A stretch of 64,000 bases of DNA from Pseudomonas sp. A-RE-19 (GTDB lineage: Bacteria > Pseudomonadota > Gammaproteobacteria > Pseudomonadales > Pseudomonadaceae). The translations under genes were made by a program, and so were the position numbers. Each line of letters starts with the position of its first letter. Within the stretch, counting starts at the first letter, position 1. The notes below the pieces were generated by a model. The model ran no database searches. It had not been told where the DNA came from and saw only the letters and a program-made list of their open reading frames with translations. Location of the stretch: the NCBI RefSeq assembly GCF_019956555.1, contig NZ_JAHBDQ010000072.1, positions 148,165-212,164 on the forward strand, read 5' to 3'. Positions 41,736-50,691 of this stretch are shown here, in pieces.

Positions 41736-41999
41736 TCAGCCGTTAGAGCAGCCGTTACCCATGACGCTGTAGCGCAGAATATGCCGCTGACCTTTGGAGT
41801 CGTCGTATTCCATTTTCACCGGAACTACTTCGCAGACATTCGGGATTTCGCTCATCGATATAACTTTGGCGATGTCCAGGTGGGTGGAGTAGGTGTAATC
41901 CTCAATGGCGGGTTTTTGCTGTGCGACATCAGTCGGAACCTCGTCTGCCATGGCGGTTGCGCACAGACTGCTGAGGGCCAGAACCAATAAAGCTTTCAT
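41736..41999 (-). CDS. DUF2790 family secreted protein
   Basis: An 87-residue protein with signal peptide (ALLVLALSSLCATAMA) and the DUF2790 core YTYSTHLDIAKVISMSEIPN followed by VCEVVPVKMEYDDSKGQRHI and LRYSVMGNGC. The two conserved Cys could form a disulfide in the periplasm. This family is largely restricted to pseudomonads and its members are often stress- or metal-responsive; specific role unknown. Confidence 0.83.
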   Translation of the reverse strand: MKALLVLALSSLCATAMADEVPTDVAQQKPAIEDYTYSTHLDIAKVISMSEIPNVCEVVPVKMEYDDSKGQRHILRYSVMGNGCSNG

Positions 42000-42234
42000 T
42001 TCAGTTTTACCTTTCTAAGGTCGAGTGGGGTCACGCAATCTTTTTGGGATTGCGTGTGGAGCTTTAATAAAGAGTCTTGGATTAACTGCCTTCGTGGGGG
42101 CTGCAACTGGGTTAATCACAATGCCGTGTTGGCGAGGCTGATTTTAGGCCTGGGGGTGGCGTGCATATAGCCGTGCTTTTGATAAACACCTTTGGCAAAT
42201 TTGGTAACAATCATCGCGACCCCGCCGATTCCCA

Positions 42235-42307
42235 CCGCGCGATCACAGGTGTACCCGGCTTTTTGTAGGAGCTGCCGAAGGCTGCGATCTTTTGACTTTA
42301 AAAGAGC
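42235..42307. repeat. 73-bp direct repeat, copy 1
   Basis: Begins CCGCGCGATCACAGGTGTAC and ends in AAAAGAGC. It contains a REP arm plus unique flank, and is repeated exactly 123 bp downstream. The REP pair it starts continues to about 42345. Confidence 0.85.
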
Positions 42308-42357
42308 CGAAGATCAAAAGATCGCAGGCTTCGCCAGCTCCTACGGGGTGCGTACAT

Positions 42358-42430
42358 CCGCGCGATCACAGGTGTACCCGGCTTTTTGTAGGAGCTGCCG
42401 AAGGCTGCGATCTTTTGACTTTAAAAGAGC
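42358..42430. repeat. 73-bp direct repeat, copy 2
   Basis: Identical to 42235-42307 over 73 bases. The facing REP arm after copy 2 (to about 42460) is shortened. The remainder of the 42000-42607 gap carries no gene that I can support. Confidence 0.85.
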
Positions 42431-42607
42431 GCAGATCAAAAGATCGCAGCTCTTACGGGGGCCGTGAAGAGCCGGGCTTGAGCCCCTCGTCGCGGTATAG
42501 CCACATTATGTAGGGGCTTGTTACTACCATCGTCGAATGGTTCTATAGGCGCGGCCCGGCTACAACTGGGGTCATACAAAAACAACTATTCCACCGAGGT
42601 AAGAAAG

Positions 42608-44563
42608 ATGAGTGCGGCTTCTTTGTATCCCGTTCGTCCCGAGGTAGCAGCCAACACGCTGACTGACGAGGCCACCTATAAGGCCATGTACCAGCAGTCG
42701 GTCGTCAACCCGGACGGCTTCTGGCGCGAACAAGCCAAGCGCCTCGACTGGATCAAGCCTTTCACCACGGTGAAGCAGACGTCCTTCGATGATCACCATG
42801 TCGACATCAAATGGTTCGCCGACGGCACGCTGAACGTTTCCTACAACTGCCTCGACCGTCATCTGGCCGAGCGCGGTGATCAAATCGCGATCATTTGGGA
42901 AGGGGATGACCCTGCCGAAAGTCGCAACATCACTTACCGCGAGCTGCACGAACAAGTCTGCAAGTTCGCCAACGCCTTGCGCGGCCAGGACGTGCATCGC
43001 GGTGACGTGGTGACGATCTATATGCCGATGATCCCCGAAGCCGTGGTCGCCATGCTGGCCTGCACCCGGATCGGCGCGATTCACTCGGTGGTGTTCGGCG
43101 GTTTCTCGCCGGAAGCCCTGGCTGGTCGCATCATCGACTGCAAATCCAAAGTGGTGATCACCGCCGATGAAGGCATTCGTGCCGGCAAGAAAATCCCGCT
43201 GAAGACCAACGTCGACGATGCGCTGACCAACCCGGAAACCAGCAGCATTCAGAAAGTCATCGTGTGCAAGCGCACCGGTGGCGACATCAAGTGGAACCAG
43301 CATCGCGACATCTGGTACGAAGACCTGATGAAAGTGGCGGGCAGTGTGTGCGCGCCGAAAGAGATGGGCGCTGAAGAAGCGCTGTTCATCCTTTATACCT
43401 CCGGTTCCACTGGCAAGCCGAAGGGCGTGCAGCACACCACCGGCGGTTACCTGCTGTATGCGGCGATGACCCACGAGCGTGTGTTCGACTACCGTCCGGG
43501 CGAAATCTACTGGTGCACCGCCGACGTCGGTTGGGTCACCGGCCACACTTATATCGTTTACGGCCCGTTGGCCAATGGCGCGACCACGCTGCTGTTCGAA
43601 GGCGTGCCGAACTATCCGGACATCACCCGGGTGGCGAAGATCGTCGACAAGCACAAGGTCAACATCCTCTACACCGCGCCTACCGCGATCCGCGCGATGA
43701 TGGCCTCGGGCACCGCCGCTGTTGAAGGCGCCGATGGCAGCAGCCTACGTCTGTTGGGTTCGGTCGGTGAGCCGATTAACCCGGAGGCGTGGGATTGGTA
43801 CTACAAGAATGTCGGCCAATCCCGTTGCCCGATCGTCGACACCTGGTGGCAGACCGAAACCGGCGCGACCCTGATGAGCCCATTGCCGGGTGCTCACGCG
43901 CTGAAACCTGGCTCTGCGGCACGGCCGTTCTTCGGTGTGGTGCCAGCGCTGGTGGACAACCTGGGCAACATCATCGAAGGCGTTGCCGAGGGCAACCTGG
44001 TGATTCTCGATTCGTGGCCAGGCCAGGCGCGCACGCTGTATCGCGACCATGACCGCTTCGTCGACACCTATTTCAAGACGTTCCGTGGCATGTACTTCAC
44101 CGGTGACGGTGCGCGTCGTGACGCGGACGGTTATTACTGGATCACCGGTCGCGTGGATGACGTGCTTAACGTTTCCGGGCACCGCATGGGCACCGCCGAG
44201 ATCGAAAGCGCGATGGTCGCTCACCCGAAAGTCGCCGAAGCGGCGGTGGTGGGTGTGCCGCACGACATCAAAGGGCAGGGCATTTATGTCTACGTCACGT
44301 TGAATGCGGGCGAAGAGCCGAGCGAGCAACTGCGCCTGGAGCTGAAAAACTGGGTACGCAAAGAGATCGGTCCGATTGCTTCGCCTGATGTGATTCAGTG
44401 GGCACCGGGGCTGCCGAAAACCCGTTCGGGCAAGATCATGCGCCGGATTCTGCGCAAGATTGCGACGGCGGAATACGACGGGTTGGGTGATATTTCCACC
44501 CTGGCCGATCCGGGCGTGGTGCAACATTTGATTGATACGCACAAGACCATGAACGTCGCATAA
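42608..44563 (+). CDS. acsA: Acetyl-CoA synthetase
   Basis: Converts acetate, ATP and CoA to acetyl-CoA through acetyl-AMP. The 651-residue adenylate-forming enzyme has LFILYTSGSTGKPKGVQHTT (P-loop-like core) near residue 261, TWWQTETGATLMSP (A4/A5 region) near residue 414, YFTGDGARRDADGYYWITGR (A7/A8 hinge) and PKTRSGKIMRRILRKIA with the acetylatable A10 Lys near residue 610. GAGGTAAGAAAG precedes ATG 42608. It sits next to the arginine block, as PA0887 does in P. aeruginosa. A strong terminator follows. Confidence 0.96.
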   Translation: MSAASLYPVRPEVAANTLTDEATYKAMYQQSVVNPDGFWREQAKRLDWIKPFTTVKQTSFDDHHVDIKWFADGTLNVSYNCLDRHLAERGDQIAIIWEGDDPAESRNITYRELHEQVCKFANALRGQDVHRGDVVTIYMPMIPEAVVAMLACTRIGAIHSVVFGGFSPEALAGRIIDCKSKVVITADEGIRAGKKIPLKTNVDDALTNPETSSIQKVIVCKRTGGDIKWNQHRDIWYEDLMKVAGSVCAPKEMGAEEALFILYTSGSTGKPKGVQHTTGGYLLYAAMTHERVFDYRPGEIYWCTADVGWVTGHTYIVYGPLANGATTLLFEGVPNYPDITRVAKIVDKHKVNILYTAPTAIRAMMASGTAAVEGADGSSLRLLGSVGEPINPEAWDWYYKNVGQSRCPIVDTWWQTETGATLMSPLPGAHALKPGSAARPFFGVVPALVDNLGNIIEGVAEGNLVILDSWPGQARTLYRDHDRFVDTYFKTFRGMYFTGDGARRDADGYYWITGRVDDVLNVSGHRMGTAEIESAMVAHPKVAEAAVVGVPHDIKGQGIYVYVTLNAGEEPSEQLRLELKNWVRKEIGPIASPDVIQWAPGLPKTRSGKIMRRILRKIATAEYDGLGDISTLADPGVVQHLIDTHKTMNVA

Positions 44564-44585
44564 GCGCCGATTCCTGAGTCATCGA

Positions 44586-44620
44586 AGCCCCACCAGGTGT
44601 TGAGCCTGGTGGGTTTTTTT
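44586..44620 (+). terminator. Rho-independent terminator after acsA
   Basis: CCCACCAGG-TGTTGAG-CCTGGTGGG followed by seven T, 25 bases past the stop. Confidence 0.92.
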
Positions 44621-44653
44621 ATGCTTTGGATTTTTGTGTTGGTCGTTCTGTCC

Positions 44654-44718
44654 TCATCGCGAGCAGGCTCGCTCCCACATTTGGAATGCGTTCCCTGTGG
44701 GAGCGAGCCTGCTCGCGA
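44654..44718. repeat. REP pair (inverted), TGTGGGAGCGAGCC family
   Basis: Arms ATCGCGAGCAGGCTCGCTCC and its complement with a short spacer, in the gap between acsA and aotJ. Confidence 0.87.
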
Positions 44719-44922
44719 AGGCGATCTGATAGGCAACACATAAACAACTACCAATAATTATCGGCTTCCCCCGTCGGCGCTTTCCCACTGTTACCCATCC
44801 CCCTTCAAGTAACTAAATGTGTAACCAAACGCCCGACAACGAGGCATTGGGAAACGCAAAGCCCCGTTTCAGGGCCTCCCAACCCGCCATGAAAAATAAG
44901 ACACAACGCTGCGCTTGCCGGA

Positions 44923-45132
44923 TTAGAAGGGTTTGCCAATAATAGGCCCGCAATTTGCAATATAGATCGGTTCACTGTCTTTTGCTCTTGCATGAAATTG
45001 CAAGGCTGTCAACGTGCCCAAGCGGCTTTCTCGGTGCATCTGTAATTTGTTGTCGCATTGAAGAAATATCGGCTTCGGGCCTGTCGTTAGAATGCCGATC
45101 ACTCGCTCGTCGTTGCCTGCGTTGAAATCCAT
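44923..45132 (-). CDS. Possible 69-residue orphan protein
   Basis: ATG 45132 with AGGA eight bases upstream opens 69 codons (MDFNAGNDERVIGILTTGPK onward, ending IYIANCGPIIGKPF). The sequence is soluble, with mixed strands and two Cys. Base composition is lower in GC than flanking genes. I do not recognise it, and it may be spurious. The rest of the 44564-45236 gap holds the terminator, a REP pair, a small GC hairpin near 44870-44885 and the aotJ promoter region. Confidence 0.35.
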   Translation of the reverse strand: MDFNAGNDERVIGILTTGPKPIFLQCDNKLQMHRESRLGTLTALQFHARAKDSEPIYIANCGPIIGKPF

Positions 45133-45236
45133 CGCAGTCATCCTAGGACGCAGCATCGCTTTTTCTGTTTAACCCATTCGCATATTGGGCTGTCGCTCAC
45201 TCTGCCGTTTTTGCCCTTTACCGATGGAGTCCCAAG

Positions 45237-46010
45237 ATGAAGAAACTTGTGCTGCTTGGCGCCCTGGCACTGTCCGTGCTGTCCCTGCCGACCTTCGCCG
45301 ATGACAAGCCCGTAAAAATCGGTATCGAAGCAGCTTACCCACCGTTCGCCTCCAAAGCGCCGGATGGCAGCATCGTGGGTTTCGACTACGACATCGGCAA
45401 CGCCCTGTGCGAAGAGATGAAAATCAAGTGCGTGTGGGTCGAGCAAGAATTCGACGGCCTGATCCCGGCACTCAAAGTGCGCAAGATCGACGCGATTCTG
45501 TCGTCCATGTCGATCACTGAAGACCGCAAGAAGTCTGTGGACTTCACCAACAAGTACTACAACACGCCGGCTCGCCTGGTCATGAAGGCCGGCACTCAGG
45601 TCAGCGACAATCTGACTGAGCTCAAGGGCAAGAACATCGGCGTGCAACGGGGTTCGATCCACGAGCGTTTCGCCCGCGAAGTCCTGGCCCCGCTGGGTGC
45701 CGAGATCAAGCCTTACGGTTCGCAGAACGAAATCTACCTCGACGTGGCCGCCGGTCGCCTCGACGGCACCGTGGCAGACGCGACCTTGCTGGATGACGGC
45801 TTCCTGAAAACCGACGCCGGCAAAGGTTTCGCCTTCGTGGGCCCGGCCTTCACCGACGTCAAATACTTCGGCGACGGCGTGGGTATCGCGGTTCGCAAGG
45901 GCGACGCACTGAAAGACAAGATCAACACCGCCATCGCGGCCATTCGCGCGAACGGCAAGTACAAGCAAATCCAGGACAAATACTTCGCCTTCGATATCTA
46001 CGGCAAGTAA
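45237..46010 (+). CDS. aotJ: Arginine/ornithine-binding periplasmic protein
   Basis: Periplasmic solute-binding protein of the HisJ/ArgT type, 257 residues, for arginine and ornithine uptake with AotQMP. Signal peptide MKKLVLLGALALSVLSLPTF-A (cleavage after residue 22), then KIGIEAAYPPFASKAPDGSI, VGFDYDIGNALCEEM and GLIPALKVRKIDAILSSMSI, which line the ligand cleft in this family. The mature sequence is very close to P. aeruginosa AotJ from memory. It opens the operon, and an attenuator-like terminator follows before aotQ. Confidence 0.95.
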   Translation: MKKLVLLGALALSVLSLPTFADDKPVKIGIEAAYPPFASKAPDGSIVGFDYDIGNALCEEMKIKCVWVEQEFDGLIPALKVRKIDAILSSMSITEDRKKSVDFTNKYYNTPARLVMKAGTQVSDNLTELKGKNIGVQRGSIHERFAREVLAPLGAEIKPYGSQNEIYLDVAAGRLDGTVADATLLDDGFLKTDAGKGFAFVGPAFTDVKYFGDGVGIAVRKGDALKDKINTAIAAIRANGKYKQIQDKYFAFDIYGK

Positions 46011-46029
46011 TCGTCCCCGCAACACGTGC

Positions 46030-46075
46030 GAAATGGCGCAAGCAACAGGATCTCTGAGGTTTGCGCCATTTTTTC
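46030..46075 (+). terminator. Internal terminator/attenuator between aotJ and aotQ
   Basis: AATGGCGCAA (46032-46041) and TTGCGCCATT (46061-46070) form a ten-base stem with a 19-base loop followed by TTTTC. It would lower transcription of the membrane components relative to the binding protein. Confidence 0.75.
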
Positions 46076-46100
46076 ATCCCAACTTTCGAGGACCTGAATC

Positions 46101-46790
46101 ATGTTGAAAGGCTACGGGGCTGTCATCCTCGATGGCGCATGGCTGACGCTTCAGCTCGCCTTGTCGTCCATGGCCCTGGCCATCGTTCTGGGACTGATCG
46201 GCGTTGCGCTGCGTCTGTCGCCGGTGCGCTGGCTGGCGTGGCTGGGCGATCTGTATTCCACGGTGATCCGCGGTATTCCCGATCTGGTGCTGATCCTGCT
46301 GATTTTCTACGGCGGCCAGGACCTGCTCAACCGCGTCGCGCCGATGCTCGGTTATGACGACTATATCGACCTGAACCCGTTGGCTGCCGGTATCGGCACC
46401 CTGGGCTTCATCTTCGGTGCGTACCTGTCGGAAACCTTTCGCGGCGCGTTCATGGCGATTCCCAAAGGTCAGGCAGAAGCCGGCATGGCGTACGGCATGA
46501 GCAGTTTTCAGGTGTTCTTCCGGGTGTTGGTGCCGCAGATGATTCGTCTGGCGATTCCGGGGTTTACCAACAACTGGCTGGTATTGACCAAGGCAACCGC
46601 ACTGATTTCGGTGGTCGGTCTGCAAGACATGATGTTCAAGGCCAAGCAGGCGGCAGACGCTACCCGCGAGCCTTTCACCTTCTTCCTCGCAGTGGCGGCG
46701 ATGTACCTGGTGATCACCAGCGTCTCGTTGCTGGCATTGCGTCACCTTGAGAAGCGCTACTCGGTAGGCGTAAGGGCGGCTGATCTATGA
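46101..46790 (+). CDS. aotQ: Arginine/ornithine ABC transporter permease
   Basis: One of two inner membrane subunits of the arginine/ornithine importer, 229 residues with about five hydrophobic segments. The EAA loop MAIPKGQAEAGMAYGMSSFQ (EAxxxG pattern) near residue 116 contacts the ATPase. It starts after the attenuator and its stop overlaps the aotM start by ATGA (46787-46790). Confidence 0.94.
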   Translation: MLKGYGAVILDGAWLTLQLALSSMALAIVLGLIGVALRLSPVRWLAWLGDLYSTVIRGIPDLVLILLIFYGGQDLLNRVAPMLGYDDYIDLNPLAAGIGTLGFIFGAYLSETFRGAFMAIPKGQAEAGMAYGMSSFQVFFRVLVPQMIRLAIPGFTNNWLVLTKATALISVVGLQDMMFKAKQAADATREPFTFFLAVAAMYLVITSVSLLALRHLEKRYSVGVRAADL

Positions 46791-47485
46791 TCTTCGACTA
46801 CAACGTCATTTGGGAGGCCTTGCCGCTGTACTTCGGCGGCCTGGTGACCACCCTTAAATTGCTCGCGCTGTCGCTGTTTTTCGGTCTGTTGGCGGCGCTG
46901 CCGCTGGGGCTGATGCGCGTCTCCAAGCAGCCGATCGTCAACATGAGTGCCTGGCTGTTCACCTACGTGATCCGCGGCACGCCGATGCTGGTGCAGCTGT
47001 TTTTGATCTACTACGGTCTGGCGCAGTTCGAAGCGGTGCGGGAAAGCTTCCTCTGGCCATGGCTGTCCAGCGCCACGTTCTGTGCGTGCCTGGCTTTCGC
47101 CATCAACACCAGCGCCTACACCGCCGAAATCATCGCCGGCAGCCTGCGCGCCACGCCGAATGGCGAGATCGAAGCGGCCAAGGCCATGGGCATGTCGCGG
47201 GTCAAAATGTATAAGCGGATCCTGCTGCCATCGGCCCTGCGCCGGGCGTTGCCGCAGTACAGCAACGAAGTGATCATGATGCTGCAGACCACCAGTCTGG
47301 CGTCCATCGTGACCCTGATCGACATCACCGGTGCTGCGCGCACGGTCAACGCTCAGTTCTACTTGCCGTTCGAGGCCTACATCACCGCCGGCGTGTTCTA
47401 CCTGTGCATGACGTTCATTCTGGTGCGCCTGTTCAAAATGGCCGAGCACCGCTGGCTGGGCTATCTGGCCCCGCGGAAGCACTGA
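46787..47485 (+). CDS. aotM: Arginine/ornithine ABC transporter permease
   Basis: Second inner membrane permease of the system, 232 residues. The EAA loop reads IEAAKAMGMSRVKMYKRILL near residue 127, and the N-terminal half carries FTYVIRGTPMLVQLFLIYYG, typical of amino-acid permeases. It is coupled to aotQ by an ATGA overlap and followed by aotO after one base. Confidence 0.94.
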   Translation: MIFDYNVIWEALPLYFGGLVTTLKLLALSLFFGLLAALPLGLMRVSKQPIVNMSAWLFTYVIRGTPMLVQLFLIYYGLAQFEAVRESFLWPWLSSATFCACLAFAINTSAYTAEIIAGSLRATPNGEIEAAKAMGMSRVKMYKRILLPSALRRALPQYSNEVIMMLQTTSLASIVTLIDITGAARTVNAQFYLPFEAYITAGVFYLCMTFILVRLFKMAEHRWLGYLAPRKH

Positions 47486-47486
47486 T

Positions 47487-48599
47487 ATGGAACGCATTGA
47501 TCATGTATTGCCGTGGAACCACCTGGGCAGCGAACGCCGGATTTCGGTGTTCCGCTTCGGAGCTGGCGAGCGCAAGGCCTACATTCAGGCCAGCCTGCAC
47601 GCCGATGAACTGCCGGGGATGCGCACGGCCTGGGAGCTGAAAAAGCGCCTGACCGAACTCGAAGCCCAAGGCTTGCTCAACGGTGTGATCGAACTGGTGC
47701 CGGTGGCCAATCCACTGGGCCTGGGTCAACTGCTTCAGGGTAGTCATCAAGGGCGTTTCGAGGCCGGCAGCGGCAAGAACTTCAACCGGGATTTCGTCGA
47801 GCTGAGCGAGCCCGTGGCCGCTGAGCTCCAAGGGCATCTGGGTGACGATCCTCACGCCAATATCCGTTTGATCCGTGAAACCATGAGCGACGTGCTGGCT
47901 GCCTTGCCGCCTGCCGAGAGTCAGTTGCAAGGCATGCAGCGCATTTTGCTCAGCCATGCCTGCACCGCCGATGTGGTGCTGGACCTGCACTGCGATTGCG
48001 AAGCGGCGCTGCACATGTACGCTTTGCCGCAACATTGGCCGCATTGGCGTTCACTGGCCGCGCACTTGAACGTCAAGGTCGGTCTGCTGGCGGAAGATTC
48101 CGGCGGCAGCTCCTTTGATGAAGCGTGCTCGCTGCCATGGCTGCGTCTGTCGCGTCTGTTTCCTGATGCACAAATTCCACTGGCCTGTCTGGCGACAACC
48201 ATCGAGTTGGGTGGCCAATCCGATACCGGTCGCCCAGAAGCGGTGGCTCACGCCGAAGGCATTCTGGCGTTCCTCGCGGAACAAGGCTTGATCAGCGGCG
48301 AATGGCCAGAACCCGCACAAGACGCTTGCGAAGGCATGCCGTTCGAAGGCACCGAATTGCTGTTCGCGCCGCATCCTGGCGTGGTGAGTTTTCTGCGTAA
48401 GCCCGGTGAGTGGGTCGACGCGGGCGATGAGATTTTTGAAGTGATCGATCCGTTATCGGATCGGGTCAGCACGGTGTGTGCTGGTACGTCCGGGGTGCTG
48501 TTTGCCATTGAACGGCTACGTTATGCCCAACCCGGTTTCTGGCTGGCCAAGGTGGCGGGGCGCGAAGCGCTGCGTCACGGGCGCTTGCTCAACGACTGA
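47487..48599 (+). CDS. aotO: Succinylglutamate desuccinylase/aspartoacylase-family protein
   Basis: A 370-residue zinc-hydrolase-fold protein in the aot operon (PA0891 equivalent). ASLHADELPGMRTAWELKKR holds the H-x-x-E zinc site near residue 32, NFNRDF the substrate Arg region, and LDLHCDCEAALHMYALP the third ligand His. It is longer than AruE (336 residues) and has a C-terminal barrel-like domain (GVVSFLRKPGEWVDAGDEIF). AotO is not required for uptake in P. aeruginosa as I recall; its substrate is not settled. Confidence 0.85.
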   Translation: MERIDHVLPWNHLGSERRISVFRFGAGERKAYIQASLHADELPGMRTAWELKKRLTELEAQGLLNGVIELVPVANPLGLGQLLQGSHQGRFEAGSGKNFNRDFVELSEPVAAELQGHLGDDPHANIRLIRETMSDVLAALPPAESQLQGMQRILLSHACTADVVLDLHCDCEAALHMYALPQHWPHWRSLAAHLNVKVGLLAEDSGGSSFDEACSLPWLRLSRLFPDAQIPLACLATTIELGGQSDTGRPEAVAHAEGILAFLAEQGLISGEWPEPAQDACEGMPFEGTELLFAPHPGVVSFLRKPGEWVDAGDEIFEVIDPLSDRVSTVCAGTSGVLFAIERLRYAQPGFWLAKVAGREALRHGRLLND

Positions 48600-48626
48600 C
48601 TGACTGTTTTTGTGAGAACCGACCGC

Positions 48627-49391
48627 ATGTACAAACTTGAAGTCCAAGACCTGCATAAACGCTATGGCAGTCACGAAGTGCTCAAGGGCGTGTCCCTGAA
48701 AGCGGCAGCTGGCGATGTGATCAGCATCATCGGCTCCAGTGGCTCCGGCAAAAGTACTTTCCTGCGCTGCATCAACCTGCTGGAGCAGCCGCACGCGGGC
48801 AAGATTCTGCTCAACAACGAAGAGCTGAAACTGGTCGCCAACAAGGAAGGTGCGCTCAAGGCCGCCGACCCGAAACAGCTGCAACGCATGCGTTCGCGCC
48901 TGTCGATGGTGTTCCAGCATTTCAATCTGTGGTCGCACATGACCGCGATGGAAAACATCATGGAAGCGCCGGTCCACGTGCTCGGTATGTCCAAGGCCGA
49001 AGCCCGCGAAAAGGCCGAGCACTACCTGAACAAGGTCGGCGTGGCGCATCGTAAAGATGCTTACCCGGGCCACATGTCCGGCGGCGAGCAGCAGCGTGTG
49101 GCGATTGCCCGTGCGCTGGCGATGGAGCCTGAGGTGATGCTGTTCGACGAACCGACTTCGGCCCTCGACCCTGAGTTGGTCGGCGACGTGCTGAAAGTCA
49201 TGCAGGCCCTGGCGCAGGAAGGCCGGACCATGGTGGTGGTAACGCACGAAATGGGCTTTGCCCGTGAAGTGTCGAACCAGCTGGTGTTCCTGCACAAAGG
49301 CGTCGTCGAAGAAAGCGGCAATCCGCGCGAAGTGCTGGTCAATCCGCAGTCTGAACGTTTGCAACAATTTTTGTCCGGCAGCTTGAAATAA
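48627..49391 (+). CDS. aotP: Arginine/ornithine ABC transporter ATPase
   Basis: ATPase subunit of the importer, 254 residues. Walker A GSSGSGKSTFLRCINLLEQP near residue 39, Q-loop VFQHFNLWSHM, signature MSGGEQQRVAIARALAMEPE near residue 155, Walker B VMLFDEPTSALDPEL and the H-loop VVTHEMGFA. ATG 48627 fits the family's MYKLEVQDLHKRYG start; a GTG 15 bases earlier is the alternative. It is the last transporter gene before argR. Confidence 0.94.
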   Translation: MYKLEVQDLHKRYGSHEVLKGVSLKAAAGDVISIIGSSGSGKSTFLRCINLLEQPHAGKILLNNEELKLVANKEGALKAADPKQLQRMRSRLSMVFQHFNLWSHMTAMENIMEAPVHVLGMSKAEAREKAEHYLNKVGVAHRKDAYPGHMSGGEQQRVAIARALAMEPEVMLFDEPTSALDPELVGDVLKVMQALAQEGRTMVVVTHEMGFAREVSNQLVFLHKGVVEESGNPREVLVNPQSERLQQFLSGSLK

Positions 49392-49483
49392 TCAGGACTG
49401 CCGTTGTGCACATGGATAGTGCATGCTTCGCAATCTAGAGGCTGGCCTCGATCCCTTGTGGAGGCTGGCTTGTCGGCCCTCCT

Positions 49484-49569
49484 GTAGGCGCTGCCGAAGG
49501 CTGCGATCTTTTGATCTTGATTTTTCAAATCAAAAGATCGCAGCCTCGTTTCACTCGACAGCTCCTACA
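49484..49569. repeat. Hybrid REP pair
   Basis: The left arm is GTAGGCGCTGCCGAAGGCTG, the right arm is the GTCGAGTGAAACGAGGC variant (read in complement), around AT-rich ATCAAAAGATC. The arms therefore belong to two REP variants. It lies between aotP and argR. Confidence 0.82.
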
Positions 49570-49686
49570 GGGGGCGAGCAAGCCAGCTCCCACATTTGAT
49601 TTTTTGTCGGTTTTGAAATTTGTGTTCATTTACGGGCTAGCCTTGGCCCATGCCTTCATTCTGTTTTTCGTTTCGGATTGCCCGCC

Positions 49687-50667
49687 ATGACTGCCCATCG
49701 AATTGGTTTCCTGATTTGGCCCAGCACTAAAGCTCTGACGCTTGCGCTGGCTGAGGAGGCCTTGCGTGTTGCCCAGCGTGTGCACCCGGACGTTGTTTAC
49801 GAATTGTCGTTTTTGCAGGCCGAACCGCCGACCGAAGGCGCCTGGCAATTGCCGGGTGAGCCGTGGGCCGGCAAGCTCGAAAACTTCCAGAAGCTGTTCC
49901 TGCTCGCTGACGAACCGCCGACCGCACTGGCGCCAGCGCTCAGCAGTGGGCTGAAACAACTGGTGCGTGCCGGTTGTGTGATCGGCGGTTTGTCGGCCGG
50001 TGTTTACCCCTTGGCACAATTGGGTTTGCTCGACGGTTATCGCGCTGCCGTGCATTGGCGCTGGCAGGACGATTTCGCCGAGCGCTTCCCGAAAGTGATT
50101 GCCACCAGTCATTTGTTCGACTGGGATCGTGATCGCCTCACCGCGTGCGGCGGCATGTCGGTACTCGACTTGCTGTTGGCGGTGCTGGCCCGTGATCACG
50201 GCGCCGAACTGGCCGGCGCGGTGTCGGAAGAACTCGTCGTCGAACGCATCCGTGAAGGCGGCGAGCGCCAACGCATTCCGTTGCAGAACCGCTTGGGTTC
50301 CAGTCATCCGAAGCTCACCCAAGCGGTGTTGCTGATGGAAGCCAACATCGAAGAACCCCTGACCACCGACGAAATCGCCCAGCATGTGTGCGTATCGCGG
50401 CGGCAGCTGGAGCGGATCTTCAAGCAATACCTCAACCGTGTGCCGAGCCAGTACTACCTGGAATTGCGCCTGAACAAGGCCCGGCAGATGTTGATGCAAA
50501 CCAGCAAGTCGATCATCCAGATCGGCCTGTCCTGTGGCTTCTCTTCGGGGCCGCATTTCTCCAGCGCCTACCGCAACTTCTTCGGCGCCACGCCGCGGGA
50601 AGATCGCAATCAGCGGCGCAGCAGCAGCCCGTTCGAGTTATCGTCGGTGCCGCCGGAGCGCGGTTGA
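49687..50667 (+). CDS. argR: Arginine-responsive regulator ArgR (AraC family)
   Basis: Global arginine regulator of pseudomonads, unrelated to E. coli ArgR. The 326-residue protein has an N-terminal DJ-1/PfpI-like domain (RIGFLIWPSTKALTLALAEE, CVIGGLSAGVYPLAQLGLLD) and a C-terminal AraC double HTH: TTDEIAQHVCVSRRQLERIF and IIQIGLSCGFSSGPHFSSAY. It activates the aot and aru genes and represses biosynthesis in the presence of arginine, by analogy to P. aeruginosa. ATG 49687 matches that orthologue. Being downstream of aotP, it is probably partly cotranscribed. Confidence 0.94.
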   Translation: MTAHRIGFLIWPSTKALTLALAEEALRVAQRVHPDVVYELSFLQAEPPTEGAWQLPGEPWAGKLENFQKLFLLADEPPTALAPALSSGLKQLVRAGCVIGGLSAGVYPLAQLGLLDGYRAAVHWRWQDDFAERFPKVIATSHLFDWDRDRLTACGGMSVLDLLLAVLARDHGAELAGAVSEELVVERIREGGERQRIPLQNRLGSSHPKLTQAVLLMEANIEEPLTTDEIAQHVCVSRRQLERIFKQYLNRVPSQYYLELRLNKARQMLMQTSKSIIQIGLSCGFSSGPHFSSAYRNFFGATPREDRNQRRSSSPFELSSVPPERG

Positions 50668-50691
50668 CCCTATCGTTAATTCTGGCGTCGA

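Noticed and set aside
45191..45212. TGTCGC before aotJ as an ArgR half-site
   Set aside because: After N8 the expected AA is CC, and no partner is seen 21 bp away; too weak to list, although ArgR control of aotJ is expected.
49605..49620. TGTCGG-TTTTGAAA before argR as an ArgR site
   Set aside because: Last base of the core and the AA pair are both missing.
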